DNA of 64,000 nucleotides from Chryseobacterium sp. SN22 (lineage in GTDB: Bacteria > Bacteroidota > Bacteroidia > Flavobacteriales > Weeksellaceae), in contig NZ_VTSX01000004.1 of NCBI RefSeq assembly GCF_008329705.1, forward strand, positions 124,001 to 188,000, written 5' to 3'. Below the pieces are notes generated by a model, which saw nothing but the letters and a program-made list of their open reading frames with translations, did not search any database and was not told where the DNA came from. Position 1 is the first letter of the stretch. The number at the start of each line of letters is the position of its first letter. Positions 25,180 through 34,226 of this stretch are shown here, one piece after another. Position numbers and translations under genes: made by a program.

Positions 25180-27714
25180 TTAAGACTTAGACTTTTCAGC
25201 TGCCGACTTTTTCGATTTGGAACTCTTTCCGGTTAATCCGTCTTTAGCTTCATTCAGATCAAGAACTACAGTCTCCCCTTCAGACAATTGCTTGTTGACC
25301 AGCATTTCGGCTAATAAATCTTCAATATATTTCTGGATCGCCCGTTTCAGTGGTCTTGCACCGAAGTCTTTATCCCATCCTTTGTCTGAAATGAAATCTT
25401 TAGCTTCATCGGTTAATTCAACCTTGTAACCTAATTTTTCAAGTCTGCTGTACAGTTTGTTCAACTCAAGATCAATAATTTTCTTGATGTCATCTTTCTC
25501 AAGAGAGTTAAAGATCACGATATCATCAATTCTGTTCAGGAATTCAGGAGAGAATGCTTTTTTAAGAGCATTTTCAATGGTACTTCTTGCTCTTGAATCC
25601 GAAGTGGATTTTTTTGCAGAGGTCCCGAATCCTACACCGTCTCCAAAATCCTTAAGATCCCTGGTACCGATGTTGGAAGTAAGGATAATGATCGTATTTC
25701 TGAAGTCGATCTTTCTTCCTAAACTGTCGGTAACGTGACCTTCATCCAGGATCTGCAACAAAATGTTGAATACGTCCGGATGTGCTTTTTCAATCTCATC
25801 CAAAAGAACCACTGCATAAGGTTTTCTCCGTACGGCTTCCGTCAGCTGTCCTCCTTCTTCGTATCCTACGTATCCCGGAGGCGCACCGACCAATCTCGAA
25901 ACAGCAAATTTCTCCATATATTCACTCATATCGATTCTGATCAAAGATTCATCAGACTCAAATAATTCTCTTGCCATTACCTTGGCCAGCTCGGTTTTAC
26001 CAACCCCGGTTGTTCCCAGGAAGATAAAAGTACCGATCGGACGGTTCGGATCTTTGAGACCAGCTCTGTTTCTCTGGATGGCTTTAACCACCTTCTTAAC
26101 GGCATCTTCCTGGCCAATTACTTTACCGTTAAGGTTACCGTCCATTCCGGCTAGCTTATCCAGCTCGTTTTTGCCGACTTTGGTTACCGGAACGCCACTC
26201 ATCATAGAAACTACTTCAGCTACATTTTCTTCGCTTACGGTTTCTTTTTTCTCCTTTACATCTTTGTCCCATTTATCCTGAGCGGAATTTAGTTCCATCT
26301 GAAGTCTTTCCTCTTCATCTTTCAGCTTTCTGGCTTCAAGATAATCCTGTGCCTTCACTGCTTTCTGCTTCAGTTCTTTGATCTCTTCGATTTTCTTTTC
26401 GAAATCAATGATCTCAGTCGGAACTTTCATGTTTTTGATATAAACACGGGATCCTGCTTCGTCCATGGCATCAATTGCCTTATCCGGTAAGAAACGGTCT
26501 GTAATATATCTTGATGTCAAATTCACACATGCGGTAATAGCTTCCGGTGTATAAATAACATTATGATGTTCTTCGTATTTATCCTTGATCTGGTTCAGGA
26601 TCTGGATGGTTTCATCGATGGAAGTCGGTTCTACCATCACCTTTTGGAATCTTCTTTCCAGAGCACCATCTTTCTCAATATATTGACGGTACTCATCTAA
26701 TGTTGTTGCTCCGATGCATTGGATTTCTCCTCTTGCCAAAGCAGGCTTGAACATATTTGATGCATCAAGGCTTCCTGTTGAGCTTCCTGCTCCTACAATC
26801 GTATGAAGCTCATCGATAAATAAGATAACATCTCTGTTTTTTTCAAGTTCCGTCATGATGGCCTTCATTCTCTCTTCAAATTGGCCGCGGTACTTGGTAC
26901 CGGCAACAAGACTTGCAAGATCCAGAGTAATTACTCTTTTTCCAAAAAGAACACGGGAGACCTTCTTCTGCTGGATTCTTAAAGCCAGTCCTTCTGCAAT
27001 GGCCGATTTACCAACACCCGGCTCCCCGATAAGAAGCGGATTGTTTTTCTTTCTACGGGATAAGATCTGGGAAACCCTTTCGATTTCCTTTTCACGGCCG
27101 ATTACAGGGTCTAATTTTCCGTCTCTTGCTAATGAAGTAAGATCTCTTCCGAAGTTATCCAGCGTAGGCGTCTTGCTTTTTGCAGAACCCAGATTCCCCG
27201 TCGGCTTTCTCATCTGCTCAAAATCCTCCCGCTCATCATCATCATCATAGGCGCTCATCTGAGGTGCCTGTCCGGAGTTTTTAAGCATGGTCTGATATTC
27301 TTTTGAAACACCTTCATAGTCGACGTCATAAGCGCCCAATATATTTGAAGTAGGGTCCTCATATTTGTAAAGAATGCCTAAAAGCAGATGAACGGTATTG
27401 ATTTCATTGCTTTTGTATTGTCTGCATTCGAGTTCTGCACGCTTAACGGCATGATCAGCCATTTTCGTGAAAGAAATATTGGTAACCTCCTCAGAAATAG
27501 GATTTAGACTTGCTGTATTTAAAGTTTCAATTTTTCTTCTGATTTGTGTCAGGTCCGCATTAAGGTTTTGAAGGATTTCTTTTGCAGAGTTTTCTGTTTT
27601 TATAATACCTAAAAGTAGATGTTCTGTATTAAGAAATTCACTTTTGAGCCTTTTCGCTTCGCTCTTGCTTTGTTTGAACACCTGGCTCAAACCTTGTGAA
27701 AACTTATAATCCAT
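25180..27714 (-). CDS. clpC: ATP-dependent Clp protease ATP-binding subunit ClpC
   Basis: An AAA+ unfoldase that feeds substrates to ClpP. Two Clp_N repeats cover residues 1-150. The first AAA+ domain has Walker A GEPGVGKSAI and Walker B VILFIDELHT. A middle coiled-coil (UVR-like, KAQDYLEARKLKDEEERLQ) follows. The second AAA+ domain has Walker A GTTGVGKTEL and Walker B VVLLDEIEKAH, and a C-terminal D2-small domain and Lys/Ser-rich tail end the protein. The ATG at 27714 (MDYKFSQG) fits homologues better than 27726. It is monocistronic. Confidence 0.96.
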   Translation of the reverse strand: MDYKFSQGLSQVFKQSKSEAKRLKSEFLNTEHLLLGIIKTENSAKEILQNLNADLTQIRRKIETLNTASLNPISEEVTNISFTKMADHAVKRAELECRQYKSNEINTVHLLLGILYKYEDPTSNILGAYDVDYEGVSKEYQTMLKNSGQAPQMSAYDDDDEREDFEQMRKPTGNLGSAKSKTPTLDNFGRDLTSLARDGKLDPVIGREKEIERVSQILSRRKKNNPLLIGEPGVGKSAIAEGLALRIQQKKVSRVLFGKRVITLDLASLVAGTKYRGQFEERMKAIMTELEKNRDVILFIDELHTIVGAGSSTGSLDASNMFKPALARGEIQCIGATTLDEYRQYIEKDGALERRFQKVMVEPTSIDETIQILNQIKDKYEEHHNVIYTPEAITACVNLTSRYITDRFLPDKAIDAMDEAGSRVYIKNMKVPTEIIDFEKKIEEIKELKQKAVKAQDYLEARKLKDEEERLQMELNSAQDKWDKDVKEKKETVSEENVAEVVSMMSGVPVTKVGKNELDKLAGMDGNLNGKVIGQEDAVKKVVKAIQRNRAGLKDPNRPIGTFIFLGTTGVGKTELAKVMARELFESDESLIRIDMSEYMEKFAVSRLVGAPPGYVGYEEGGQLTEAVRRKPYAVVLLDEIEKAHPDVFNILLQILDEGHVTDSLGRKIDFRNTIIILTSNIGTRDLKDFGDGVGFGTSAKKSTSDSRARSTIENALKKAFSPEFLNRIDDIVIFNSLEKDDIKKIIDLELNKLYSRLEKLGYKVELTDEAKDFISDKGWDKDFGARPLKRAIQKYIEDLLAEMLVNKQLSEGETVVLDLNEAKDGLTGKSSKSKKSAAEKSKS

Positions 27715-27867
27715 AATATATCTCATTAGAATAACAGCAACATTGCTGTCTATTCATTATCTAAATTACAAATATTTTACCAAAATTCAATAAATGACTT
27801 TATGGCAGAAAAAATTTTATTATCTTATTGGAAATGATTAAGTTTGTTGTCCTTTTAAAAATTTCCC

Positions 27868-28092
27868 ATGATTCCCGAAATTGCTACTTATATAGGATAT
27901 TCTGCCTCATTGTTTATTGTATTGAGTTTTATTCTGAAAGACATCAGGAAAATAAGAATCGTAAACATGATCGGCTGTATCTGTTTTGTCATTTACGGAA
28001 TCTTCAGTGGAATGCTCTGGCCGGTCATCATCCCAAACGGTTTAATCTGTTTCATCCAGATCTACCATCTTCTGGCGGATAAAAAGAAATAA
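27868..28092 (+). CDS. YgjV-like small membrane protein
   Basis: A 74-residue protein with three hydrophobic helices. The pattern SASLFIVLSFILKDIRKIRIVN, cut here to its core LSFILKDIRKIRIVN, and the following CFVIYGIFSG fit the YgjV family of inner-membrane proteins. Function is unknown. Its stop overlaps the start of the glycosyltransferase gene by one base, so the two are translationally coupled. Confidence 0.75.
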   Translation: MIPEIATYIGYSASLFIVLSFILKDIRKIRIVNMIGCICFVIYGIFSGMLWPVIIPNGLICFIQIYHLLADKKK

Positions 28093-29198
28093 TGCAGCGG
28101 AAAAAGATCATCACTTCTGCTTTCAGCAATCTGTATACCGATCAGCGTATCGAAAAGGTATGTCGCACTTTATATGAAAACGGGTACGAGATTGAGCTGA
28201 TCGGCAACAACTGGAAAGGCGCTGAAAAAATGTCACGCCCTTATTCCTTTTCAAGAATACCATTGATTTCGAAAAGCCTGAAGACCGCCTATTTTGAGTT
28301 CAACTGGAAATTATACAGGCAATTAAAGAAGAAAGCAGACTGTAATACCATCCTGCATGCCAATGATCTGGATGTTTTGCTTCCGAATTATATTTTAGCT
28401 GAAAAATTGAAAATTCCGTTGGTTTTCGACAGCCATGAAATTTTTTCTGAAATGCCGGCGATCCAGGGCAGAATGTCGCAGAAGCTGTGGCGTTATCTGG
28501 AAAAAAAATTGATTCCCGGCCAGCAATTGATGATTACGGCCAGCACAGGATATGCATGTTGGTTCAAGAAAAAATATGGTGTTGATCCGGCTGTCATTCA
28601 GAATGCGCCGAGAAAATTGGATTTCAGGCAGAATATTCCTGATAATCATCCTAAAATTATTCTGTACCAGGGAGCTATCAATCCGTTTCGCGGGATCGAT
28701 AAAGCTATTCTGGCGATGAAATATCTGGAAAATGTCATTTTTAAAATTGCAGGAGACGGCCCGGTGAGAAAGGAATATGAAGCCCTGGTTTCAAAGGAAA
28801 ATCTACAGCATAAAGTTGAATTCCTGGGCAGGCTGGTGCCGGAGGATCTCCGGAAAGTAACGCTTACCGCCGATTGCGGGATGAGCATCGAAGAGAATGG
28901 GGGAGAAAGCTACTATTATTCTTTACCGAATAAAATCCTTGATGGCATTCAGGCACGGGTTCCGGTCATTCTGTCAAATCTTCCTGAGATGCAGAATATT
29001 AAGCGACAATTTGACATTGGAGAAACGATTACCAGTCATCAGCCGGAGGATATTGCAAAAGCAATACGGATGGTTTTAAATAAAGGAAGAATGAATTATC
29101 TGCCTGAACTTGAAAAAGCAGCAGACTTCTTTTGCTGGGAAAATGAAGAAATGAAACTGCTTGGAATTTTTGATAAGGCCTCCCACATTCAGATCTGA
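28092..29198 (+). CDS. Glycosyltransferase, GT4-like
   Basis: A 368-residue GT-B fold enzyme. The N-terminal domain has VFDSHEIFSE at about residue 115. The C-terminal domain starts near 190 with KIILYQGAINPFRGID, followed by KIAGDGPVRKEYE, VEFLGRLVPEDL and a nucleotide-sugar region SYYYSLPNKILDGIQARVPVI, of which SYYYSLPNKI is the conserved core. It likely transfers a sugar to an envelope glycan or lipid; donor and acceptor are unknown. It is coupled to the YgjV-like gene. Confidence 0.88.
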   Translation: MQRKKIITSAFSNLYTDQRIEKVCRTLYENGYEIELIGNNWKGAEKMSRPYSFSRIPLISKSLKTAYFEFNWKLYRQLKKKADCNTILHANDLDVLLPNYILAEKLKIPLVFDSHEIFSEMPAIQGRMSQKLWRYLEKKLIPGQQLMITASTGYACWFKKKYGVDPAVIQNAPRKLDFRQNIPDNHPKIILYQGAINPFRGIDKAILAMKYLENVIFKIAGDGPVRKEYEALVSKENLQHKVEFLGRLVPEDLRKVTLTADCGMSIEENGGESYYYSLPNKILDGIQARVPVILSNLPEMQNIKRQFDIGETITSHQPEDIAKAIRMVLNKGRMNYLPELEKAADFFCWENEEMKLLGIFDKASHIQI

Positions 29199-29249
29199 AC
29201 ATAAATTATTTCCGTAGTCCCCTGATTACATTATCTTTTTTAAATTGGC

Positions 29250-29257
29250 TATCTTTG
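29250..29257 (+). promoter_or_regulatory. -7 box (TATCTTTG) of the sufE operon
   Basis: A full match to TAnnTTTG, 20 bases upstream of the sufE ATG. The -33 element is weak. Confidence 0.5.
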
Positions 29258-29277
29258 CCGTAAGAAATTAGTTTAGC

Positions 29278-29697
29278 ATGACCATTAAAGAAAAACAGCA
29301 GGAAATCATCGACGAATTTGCGTTTCTTGAAGATTGGGAACAGAAGTATGAATATATTATCGATCTCGGTAAGGAATTGAGAGGTCTTCCTGAAGATAAA
29401 AAGTCGGAAGAAAACCTGATTAAAGGCTGTCAGAGCAAAGTCTGGATCGATGCTGAATTCCGGGATGGAAAATTATTTTTCAACGCCGATTCCGACGGGA
29501 TTTTACCGAAAGGGATCGTTTCGCTTCTGGTAAGCATTTACAGCGGGCATTCCACACAGGAGATTCTGGATTCGGATTTTGATTTTATTTCTGAGATCGG
29601 ACTGCAGGAATTCCTTTCCCCTTCCAGGGCAAACGGCTTAATGGCCATGACCAAACAGATCAAGTTCTACGCAGTAGCCTATCAATTGAAAGCTTAG
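29278..29697 (+). CDS. sufE: Cysteine desulfuration protein SufE
   Basis: SufE accepts sulfur from the desulfurase SufS for Fe-S cluster assembly. The acceptor Cys51 lies in LIKGCQSKVW, the family signature. DWEQKYEYIIDLG, FNADSDG and LSPSRANGL also fit. The 139-residue length is normal. It is followed after 2 bases by a glycosyltransferase gene that starts with TTG; the other suf genes are not in this window. Confidence 0.95.
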   Translation: MTIKEKQQEIIDEFAFLEDWEQKYEYIIDLGKELRGLPEDKKSEENLIKGCQSKVWIDAEFRDGKLFFNADSDGILPKGIVSLLVSIYSGHSTQEILDSDFDFISEIGLQEFLSPSRANGLMAMTKQIKFYAVAYQLKA

Positions 29698-29699
29698 TT

Positions 29700-30671
29700 T
29701 TGACACGGATTTTAGCATATCGTTTTTCTGCATTCGGTGATGTTGCCATGACGGCACCGGTTTTCCGCGAGTTTCTGGAACAGAATCCTGAGGTGGAAAT
29801 TATCATGGTTTCCAGAAAGAATTTTGAAAGCCTGTTTGAAGATATCCCGAATGTTATCTTTAAAGGAGTAAATCTGGACGATTATAAAGGTTTTTTCGGA
29901 TTAAACCGGCTGGCCAATGAACTGATCAGGGAATTTAAACCTGATATGATAGCTAATCTCCATGATGTGATTCGGACAAAAGTCCTGGACAGGATTTACC
30001 GCAGAAAAGGGCTTAAAGTATTTAAAATCAATAAAGGGAAAGAAGAAAAAGAACACCTCACCGATGTCTGGAATCTTAATAAAATTCAGCTGAGAAAAAC
30101 CGTAGAGCGCTATGCCGATGTTTTCCGTGAAATGGGTTATCAGGTAGAGCTTTCCCATAAGTTAAGACCTGCACCTGGTGAAAAATCAGGAATCGGTTTT
30201 GCGCCTTTTGCCCAGCACCGCGGGAAAATGCTTCCGCTGGAGAAATCGTATGAGCTGGCGCGGATTGTAGCCCAAAAACATACCGTCTACTTTTTCGGGG
30301 GAGGAAAAGCCGAAACCGAAACATTGGAAAAATGGGAACACGAAATCCCGAATACCGTTAACCTGGCTGGAAAGCTGGGTCTTACTGAAGAATTAAAAAA
30401 GATCGCGGGGCTGGAACTTATGATCTCTATGGATTCCGCCAATATGCACCTGGCAAGCCTTGTAGGAACGCGGTGTGTTTCCATTTGGGGACAAACGCAT
30501 CCTTATGCCGGATTCTTAGGTTTCGGACAAAGCGAAGACGATGTGGTGCAGATCAAAGATCTTACCTGCAGGCCGTGTTCCGTTTTCGGGGACAAAGAAT
30601 GTTACCGCGGAGACTGGGCTTGCCTGGAAGAGCTGGAGGTACGTAAAATTGTGGAGAAGATTAATTTTTAA
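29700..30671 (+). CDS. Glycosyltransferase family 9 (heptosyltransferase-like)
   Basis: A 323-residue GT-B enzyme resembling ADP-heptose:LPS heptosyltransferases. It shows FSAFGDVAMTAPVF at the start, FAPFAQHRGKMLPLE, VYFFGGGKAE, and the donor-binding MISMDSANMHLASLVGTRCV, of which SMDSANMHLA is the core. It probably builds the LPS core. The TTG start at 29700 is 2 bases after the sufE stop. Confidence 0.9.
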   Translation: MTRILAYRFSAFGDVAMTAPVFREFLEQNPEVEIIMVSRKNFESLFEDIPNVIFKGVNLDDYKGFFGLNRLANELIREFKPDMIANLHDVIRTKVLDRIYRRKGLKVFKINKGKEEKEHLTDVWNLNKIQLRKTVERYADVFREMGYQVELSHKLRPAPGEKSGIGFAPFAQHRGKMLPLEKSYELARIVAQKHTVYFFGGGKAETETLEKWEHEIPNTVNLAGKLGLTEELKKIAGLELMISMDSANMHLASLVGTRCVSIWGQTHPYAGFLGFGQSEDDVVQIKDLTCRPCSVFGDKECYRGDWACLEELEVRKIVEKINF

Positions 30672-30697
30672 AGTGATTTTAAATATATAATTAAATA

Positions 30698-30728
30698 AAA
30701 AAATCTCCCTTAAAAAAGAGAGATTTTC
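30698..30728. terminator. Terminator between the GT9 gene and tRNA-Val
   Basis: AAAATCTC and GAGATTTT pair around an A-rich loop. It lies between a plus-strand gene and minus-strand tRNAs and can end both transcripts. Confidence 0.6.
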
Positions 30729-30730
30729 TG

Positions 30731-30805
30731 TGGGCCCTGAGGGATTCGAACCCCCGACCCTCTGGGTGTAAACCAGATGCTCTGAACCAACTGAGCTAAG
30801 AGCCC
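30731..30805 (-). tRNA. tRNA-Val (anticodon UAC), copy 2
   Basis: On the minus strand the sequence folds as a complete cloverleaf of 75 bases including the discriminator A. The acceptor stem is GGGCTCT/AGGGCCC, the anticodon stem TCTGG/CCAGA with loop TTTACAC, and the T arm has GGTTCGAATCC. The anticodon TAC reads GTA valine codons. No CCA is encoded. It is identical to the copy 34 bases upstream. Confidence 0.97.
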
Positions 30806-30839
30806 TGAAATTTTTTTAAAGGCTTCAGTATCCTTTTTG

Positions 30840-30914
30840 TGGGCCCTGAGGGATTCGAACCCCCGACCCTCTGGGTGTAAACCAGATGCTCTGAACCAAC
30901 TGAGCTAAGAGCCC
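30840..30914 (-). tRNA. tRNA-Val (anticodon UAC), copy 1
   Basis: Identical in all 75 bases to the next copy. It is first in a two-tRNA transcript, with a consensus promoter 30 bases upstream. Confidence 0.97.
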
Positions 30915-30943
30915 CTATACTTGTTTCCTCGTTTAGAGTGGTG

Positions 30944-30974
30944 CAAATATACGACTTATTTGGAAACCTCCAAA
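30944..30974 (-). promoter_or_regulatory. Consensus Bacteroidota promoter of the tRNA-Val pair
   Basis: On the minus strand: TTTG (30974-30971), 19 bp, then TATATTTG (30951-30944). Both elements and the spacing match the Bacteroidota consensus exactly. The -33 element lies within the last codons of folC. Confidence 0.8.
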
Positions 30975-32200
30975 TTTTTTTCTAAAAATTCTCCCACAAC
31001 AAAATTGCTTCCACCAAGAAAAATCATTTCTTCATTTGTACATTCCTCTTTTGCAGAAAGATACGCATCCTGGACCGAATCAAAAATTTTATAAGAAATT
31101 TTTGCCCCGATCAGCAAGTCTTCATATTCCTGAGGCGGCCTTCCCCGGAAAATGGCCGGTTTTGCAAAATAAAATGTTGCATTGTTAGGGAGGATTTTTA
31201 TGACTTCATCTATTTTCTTATCATTAACGAAGCCTAAAATAATATGTTTAGGCTTATCAATTGAATTTAATTGGGCGAAAACATACTCCAACCCCGCTTG
31301 ATTGTGCCCCGTATCGCAGATGGTAAGCGGATTTTTTGAAAACTCGAACCAACGGCCGATAAATCCGGTATTCTGATGAACATATAAAAGTCCTTTTTCA
31401 ATATTTTCATCGGAAACTGTGAAATTTAATTTTCTCAGTTCTTCAATTAAATTTAAAACGACTTTGATGTTTTTTTTCTGATAATTCCCTTTCAGGTCAG
31501 ATTTTAATGTTGTTTGTAACGGGGTAGCGTCAATAAATCGAGCATTTTCCTGATCTGCTTTATTTCTGATGATGTTTTTTACCGTTTCATTTTCATCTCC
31601 TGAAATAACCGGAATACCCGGTTTTACAATTCCCGCTTTTTCGGCCGCAATTTCTTCAATAGTATCGCCTAAAATATTCTGATGATCCAGTTGAACATTG
31701 GTAATCGCTGAAACCAAGGGTTTAATAATGTTGGTTGAATCCAATCTTCCCCCCAGGCCTACTTCAATAATGGCAATATCGACATCCTGGCGGTAAAAAT
31801 ATTCGAAAGCCATGATGGTTGTAAATTCAAAAAAAGAAGGGAGGATATCTTCGGGCAGGTTTTTTAATTTTTGAATACAGGCCAAAACGAATTCTTTATC
31901 ACAGTTAGTGCCGTTTACTTTAATACGTTCGGTAAAATCGATAAGGTGGGGAGAATTATATAAGCCGACCTTATAGCCAGCCTCCTGTAAGATGGAAGCA
32001 AGCATATTGCTGGAAGAGCCTTTGCCGTTCGTCCCTCCGATGTGGATGCATTTTATTTTTTCCTGCGGATTACCGAAAAAATCGCAGAGCCTTTTGATAT
32101 TGTCCAGTCCGGGCTTATAGGCTTTCTGCCCATCAATCTGGTAATTGGGAGTCTGTATAAAAAGCCAGTCTACAGCCTCCTGATATTGTTCATGAGTCAT
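30956..32200 (-). CDS. folC: Bifunctional folylpolyglutamate synthase/dihydrofolate synthase
   Basis: FolC joins glutamate to dihydropteroate and to folates. The 414-residue protein has the Mur-ligase-type P-loop HIGGTNGKGSSSNM, then LYNSPHL, ERIKVNG, EVGLGGRLDSTN, HQNILGDTIEEIAAEKAGI (core EEIAAEKAGI) and the C-terminal DTGHNQAGLE. The 3' end contains part of the promoter of the downstream tRNA pair. Confidence 0.95.
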   Translation of the reverse strand: MTHEQYQEAVDWLFIQTPNYQIDGQKAYKPGLDNIKRLCDFFGNPQEKIKCIHIGGTNGKGSSSNMLASILQEAGYKVGLYNSPHLIDFTERIKVNGTNCDKEFVLACIQKLKNLPEDILPSFFEFTTIMAFEYFYRQDVDIAIIEVGLGGRLDSTNIIKPLVSAITNVQLDHQNILGDTIEEIAAEKAGIVKPGIPVISGDENETVKNIIRNKADQENARFIDATPLQTTLKSDLKGNYQKKNIKVVLNLIEELRKLNFTVSDENIEKGLLYVHQNTGFIGRWFEFSKNPLTICDTGHNQAGLEYVFAQLNSIDKPKHIILGFVNDKKIDEVIKILPNNATFYFAKPAIFRGRPPQEYEDLLIGAKISYKIFDSVQDAYLSAKEECTNEEMIFLGGSNFVVGEFLEKNLEVSK

Positions 32201-32288
32201 AATACAAAATTCTCAAAAGTTTTTTAAAAAGAAACAGCAAAGTGTAACTTTTTTATATTTACTTCGTCTAATAGGGAAAAATATTTCT

Positions 32289-33632
32289 ATGAAAAGAGTT
32301 TTGACTATTGTTTTGGGATTAACTTGCCTGGCTGTCAATGCCCAGAAAAAATGGTCTTTGAGAGAATGTGTGGATTATGCAACTGAGCATAACCTGCAGG
32401 TTATCCAAAACGAATATTCGAAACAGGTACAGGATCTAAACCTGAAAATTGCGAAGAAAAACTATCTTCCGTCCGTTTCCGCCAATGTCGGAAATACGGT
32501 AAGTTTCGGGCAGACCTCTTTCGGTACGGGGAGTTTAAGGAACGACCGTTTCAGCAACAGTGCCAATCTGGGAGCGGATATCCTGGTTTTCAATTACGGA
32601 AGACTGGAAAAAACCGTGAGAAAGACAGAGTTTGATGTAGAAGCAAGCCAATATGATATTGAGACGATTAAAAATGATATTTCGCTTCAGATCGCCCAGC
32701 AGTATTTAACCACGTTATTGAATAAAGAGATCGTAAAGATTTCACAGGCTGCGGTAGAGAATGCCCAGAAGCAGTATGACCGTTCAAAAATCACCACGGA
32801 AGTAGGGACTACTGCCCAGACAGTATTGGCCGAAGCAGAAGCCGGACTGGCGCGAGAAAAGCAGAACCTGAAAACCGCAGAAATCAATGTCGGAAGAAGC
32901 CTTTTTGCCCTGGCCCAGCTTTTACAGCTTCAGGAATACAAGGATTTTGATGTGGAAGATGTGAATATCCCTGATCAGCTGACGCCGCAGCTGAAAGAAG
33001 TGGATGAAGTGCTGGCTACCGCTTATGAAAACCAGCCTCAGATTAAAGCTGTCGAAAGCCGGATCAGGTCGGCTGTAGCCCAGACGGAGATTAATAAGAC
33101 CGCATTCTGGCCTACAGTAACAGCCAGTGTGGGAATCGGAAGTTTTTATAATAATCTTTTGAACACCAATAATACCGCCGGATCATCTCTTTTTTATGTA
33201 AGGGAGCAGGGATTTTTTTCCCAGTATAAAGACAACTTTGGTCAGCAGGCTGCGATTTCTTTAAATATCCCAATTTTCAATAAAGGAATTACAAAGCTCC
33301 AGATAGAGCAGTCCAGATTGAATGAGAATATTGCTAAAGTGACCATGCAGCAACAGAAGCAGATCATCCGTGAAAATGTTCAGAAGGCACAGTTTGATGT
33401 AGATGCCAACTATGAAATTTATTTGTCTGCTGTTCAGGCTGAAAAGAGCACCAAACTGGCGCTGGATTTTGCAGATAAAAGTTATGCAGCAGGAAGATCA
33501 ACGATCTATGATGTAAACATAGCCAGAAACAACTACGCCAATGCTCAGGGATCTGTAGCACAGGCCAAATATAATTATGTGTTCAGTCTTAAATTGCTGA
33601 ATTTCTACGCAGGAATTCCGCTGAGTTTATAA
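32289..33632 (+). CDS. TolC-family outer-membrane efflux protein
   Basis: A 447-residue protein with a signal peptide (ending NAQ), then WSLRECVDYATEHNLQV, typical of Bacteroidota TolC proteins. Two OEP repeats follow with long coiled-coil helices (about 110-210 and 320-420) and GRSTIYDVNIARNNYANAQ-like motifs (core IYDVNIARNNY). It forms the outer-membrane channel of a type I or RND-type pump; no pump genes are beside it. The SprT-like gene starts one base after its stop. Confidence 0.92.
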   Translation: MKRVLTIVLGLTCLAVNAQKKWSLRECVDYATEHNLQVIQNEYSKQVQDLNLKIAKKNYLPSVSANVGNTVSFGQTSFGTGSLRNDRFSNSANLGADILVFNYGRLEKTVRKTEFDVEASQYDIETIKNDISLQIAQQYLTTLLNKEIVKISQAAVENAQKQYDRSKITTEVGTTAQTVLAEAEAGLAREKQNLKTAEINVGRSLFALAQLLQLQEYKDFDVEDVNIPDQLTPQLKEVDEVLATAYENQPQIKAVESRIRSAVAQTEINKTAFWPTVTASVGIGSFYNNLLNTNNTAGSSLFYVREQGFFSQYKDNFGQQAAISLNIPIFNKGITKLQIEQSRLNENIAKVTMQQQKQIIRENVQKAQFDVDANYEIYLSAVQAEKSTKLALDFADKSYAAGRSTIYDVNIARNNYANAQGSVAQAKYNYVFSLKLLNFYAGIPLSL

Positions 33633-33633
33633 A

Positions 33634-34224
33634 ATGTCAATCCAACCTTTAGAAAAATACTTACCCCCAAATACCCTTCAATATTTAAAAATCTGGTTTG
33701 CCGATTATTACGTTCATATCAAGGTAACGCGTAACCGGGATTCCAAGCTTGGTGATTACCGAAAGCTCCCGGATCATTCACATGAGATTACCATCAATTC
33801 CACCTTGGTTCCGCAGCTGTTTTTCTTTGTACTGACCCATGAGCTGGCACACCTGATTGCATTTGAAAAGTATGGACGGAGAATTCTGCCGCATGGCAAT
33901 GAATGGAAAGAAACGTTCAGAAGAATGTTGTTGCAGAGCCTTGAAGTATACGAAGAGGATTTAAAGCCGATTATCATAAAGTTTTCAAAATCTCCGAAAG
34001 CCAATTTTATGGCAAGCCCTGATTTGGTAAAATATTTCCATATTGAAAAACAGGACGATAAGCTTGTTTTTATTGAAACCTTACAGAAAGGCGACTTTTT
34101 TATTTACCGAAATGAAAAATACCTGTTAGAAGGTCTGATTAAAAAAAACTATCTTTGTAAGCACCTGGCTACGGGAAGAAAGTATTCTTTCAAACCATTG
34201 GCAAGGGTAGAAAAATATACTTAA
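33634..34224 (+). CDS. SprT-like metalloprotease-fold protein
   Basis: A 196-residue protein with the zinc-binding HELAHL motif in LTHELAHLIAFEKYG and a following HGNEWKETFRRM, as in the SprT/Spartan family. The C-terminal part has a small beta domain (FFIYRNEKYLLEG, CKHLATGRKYSF). Substrate unknown. It is in a tight cluster with the TolC-like protein and manC (gaps of 1 and 2 bases). Confidence 0.85.
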   Translation: MSIQPLEKYLPPNTLQYLKIWFADYYVHIKVTRNRDSKLGDYRKLPDHSHEITINSTLVPQLFFFVLTHELAHLIAFEKYGRRILPHGNEWKETFRRMLLQSLEVYEEDLKPIIIKFSKSPKANFMASPDLVKYFHIEKQDDKLVFIETLQKGDFFIYRNEKYLLEGLIKKNYLCKHLATGRKYSFKPLARVEKYT

Positions 34225-34226
34225 GA

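Noticed and set aside
27828..28082. 84-residue frame over the YgjV-like gene
   Set aside because: The frame at 27868 fits a known family and is coupled to the next gene.
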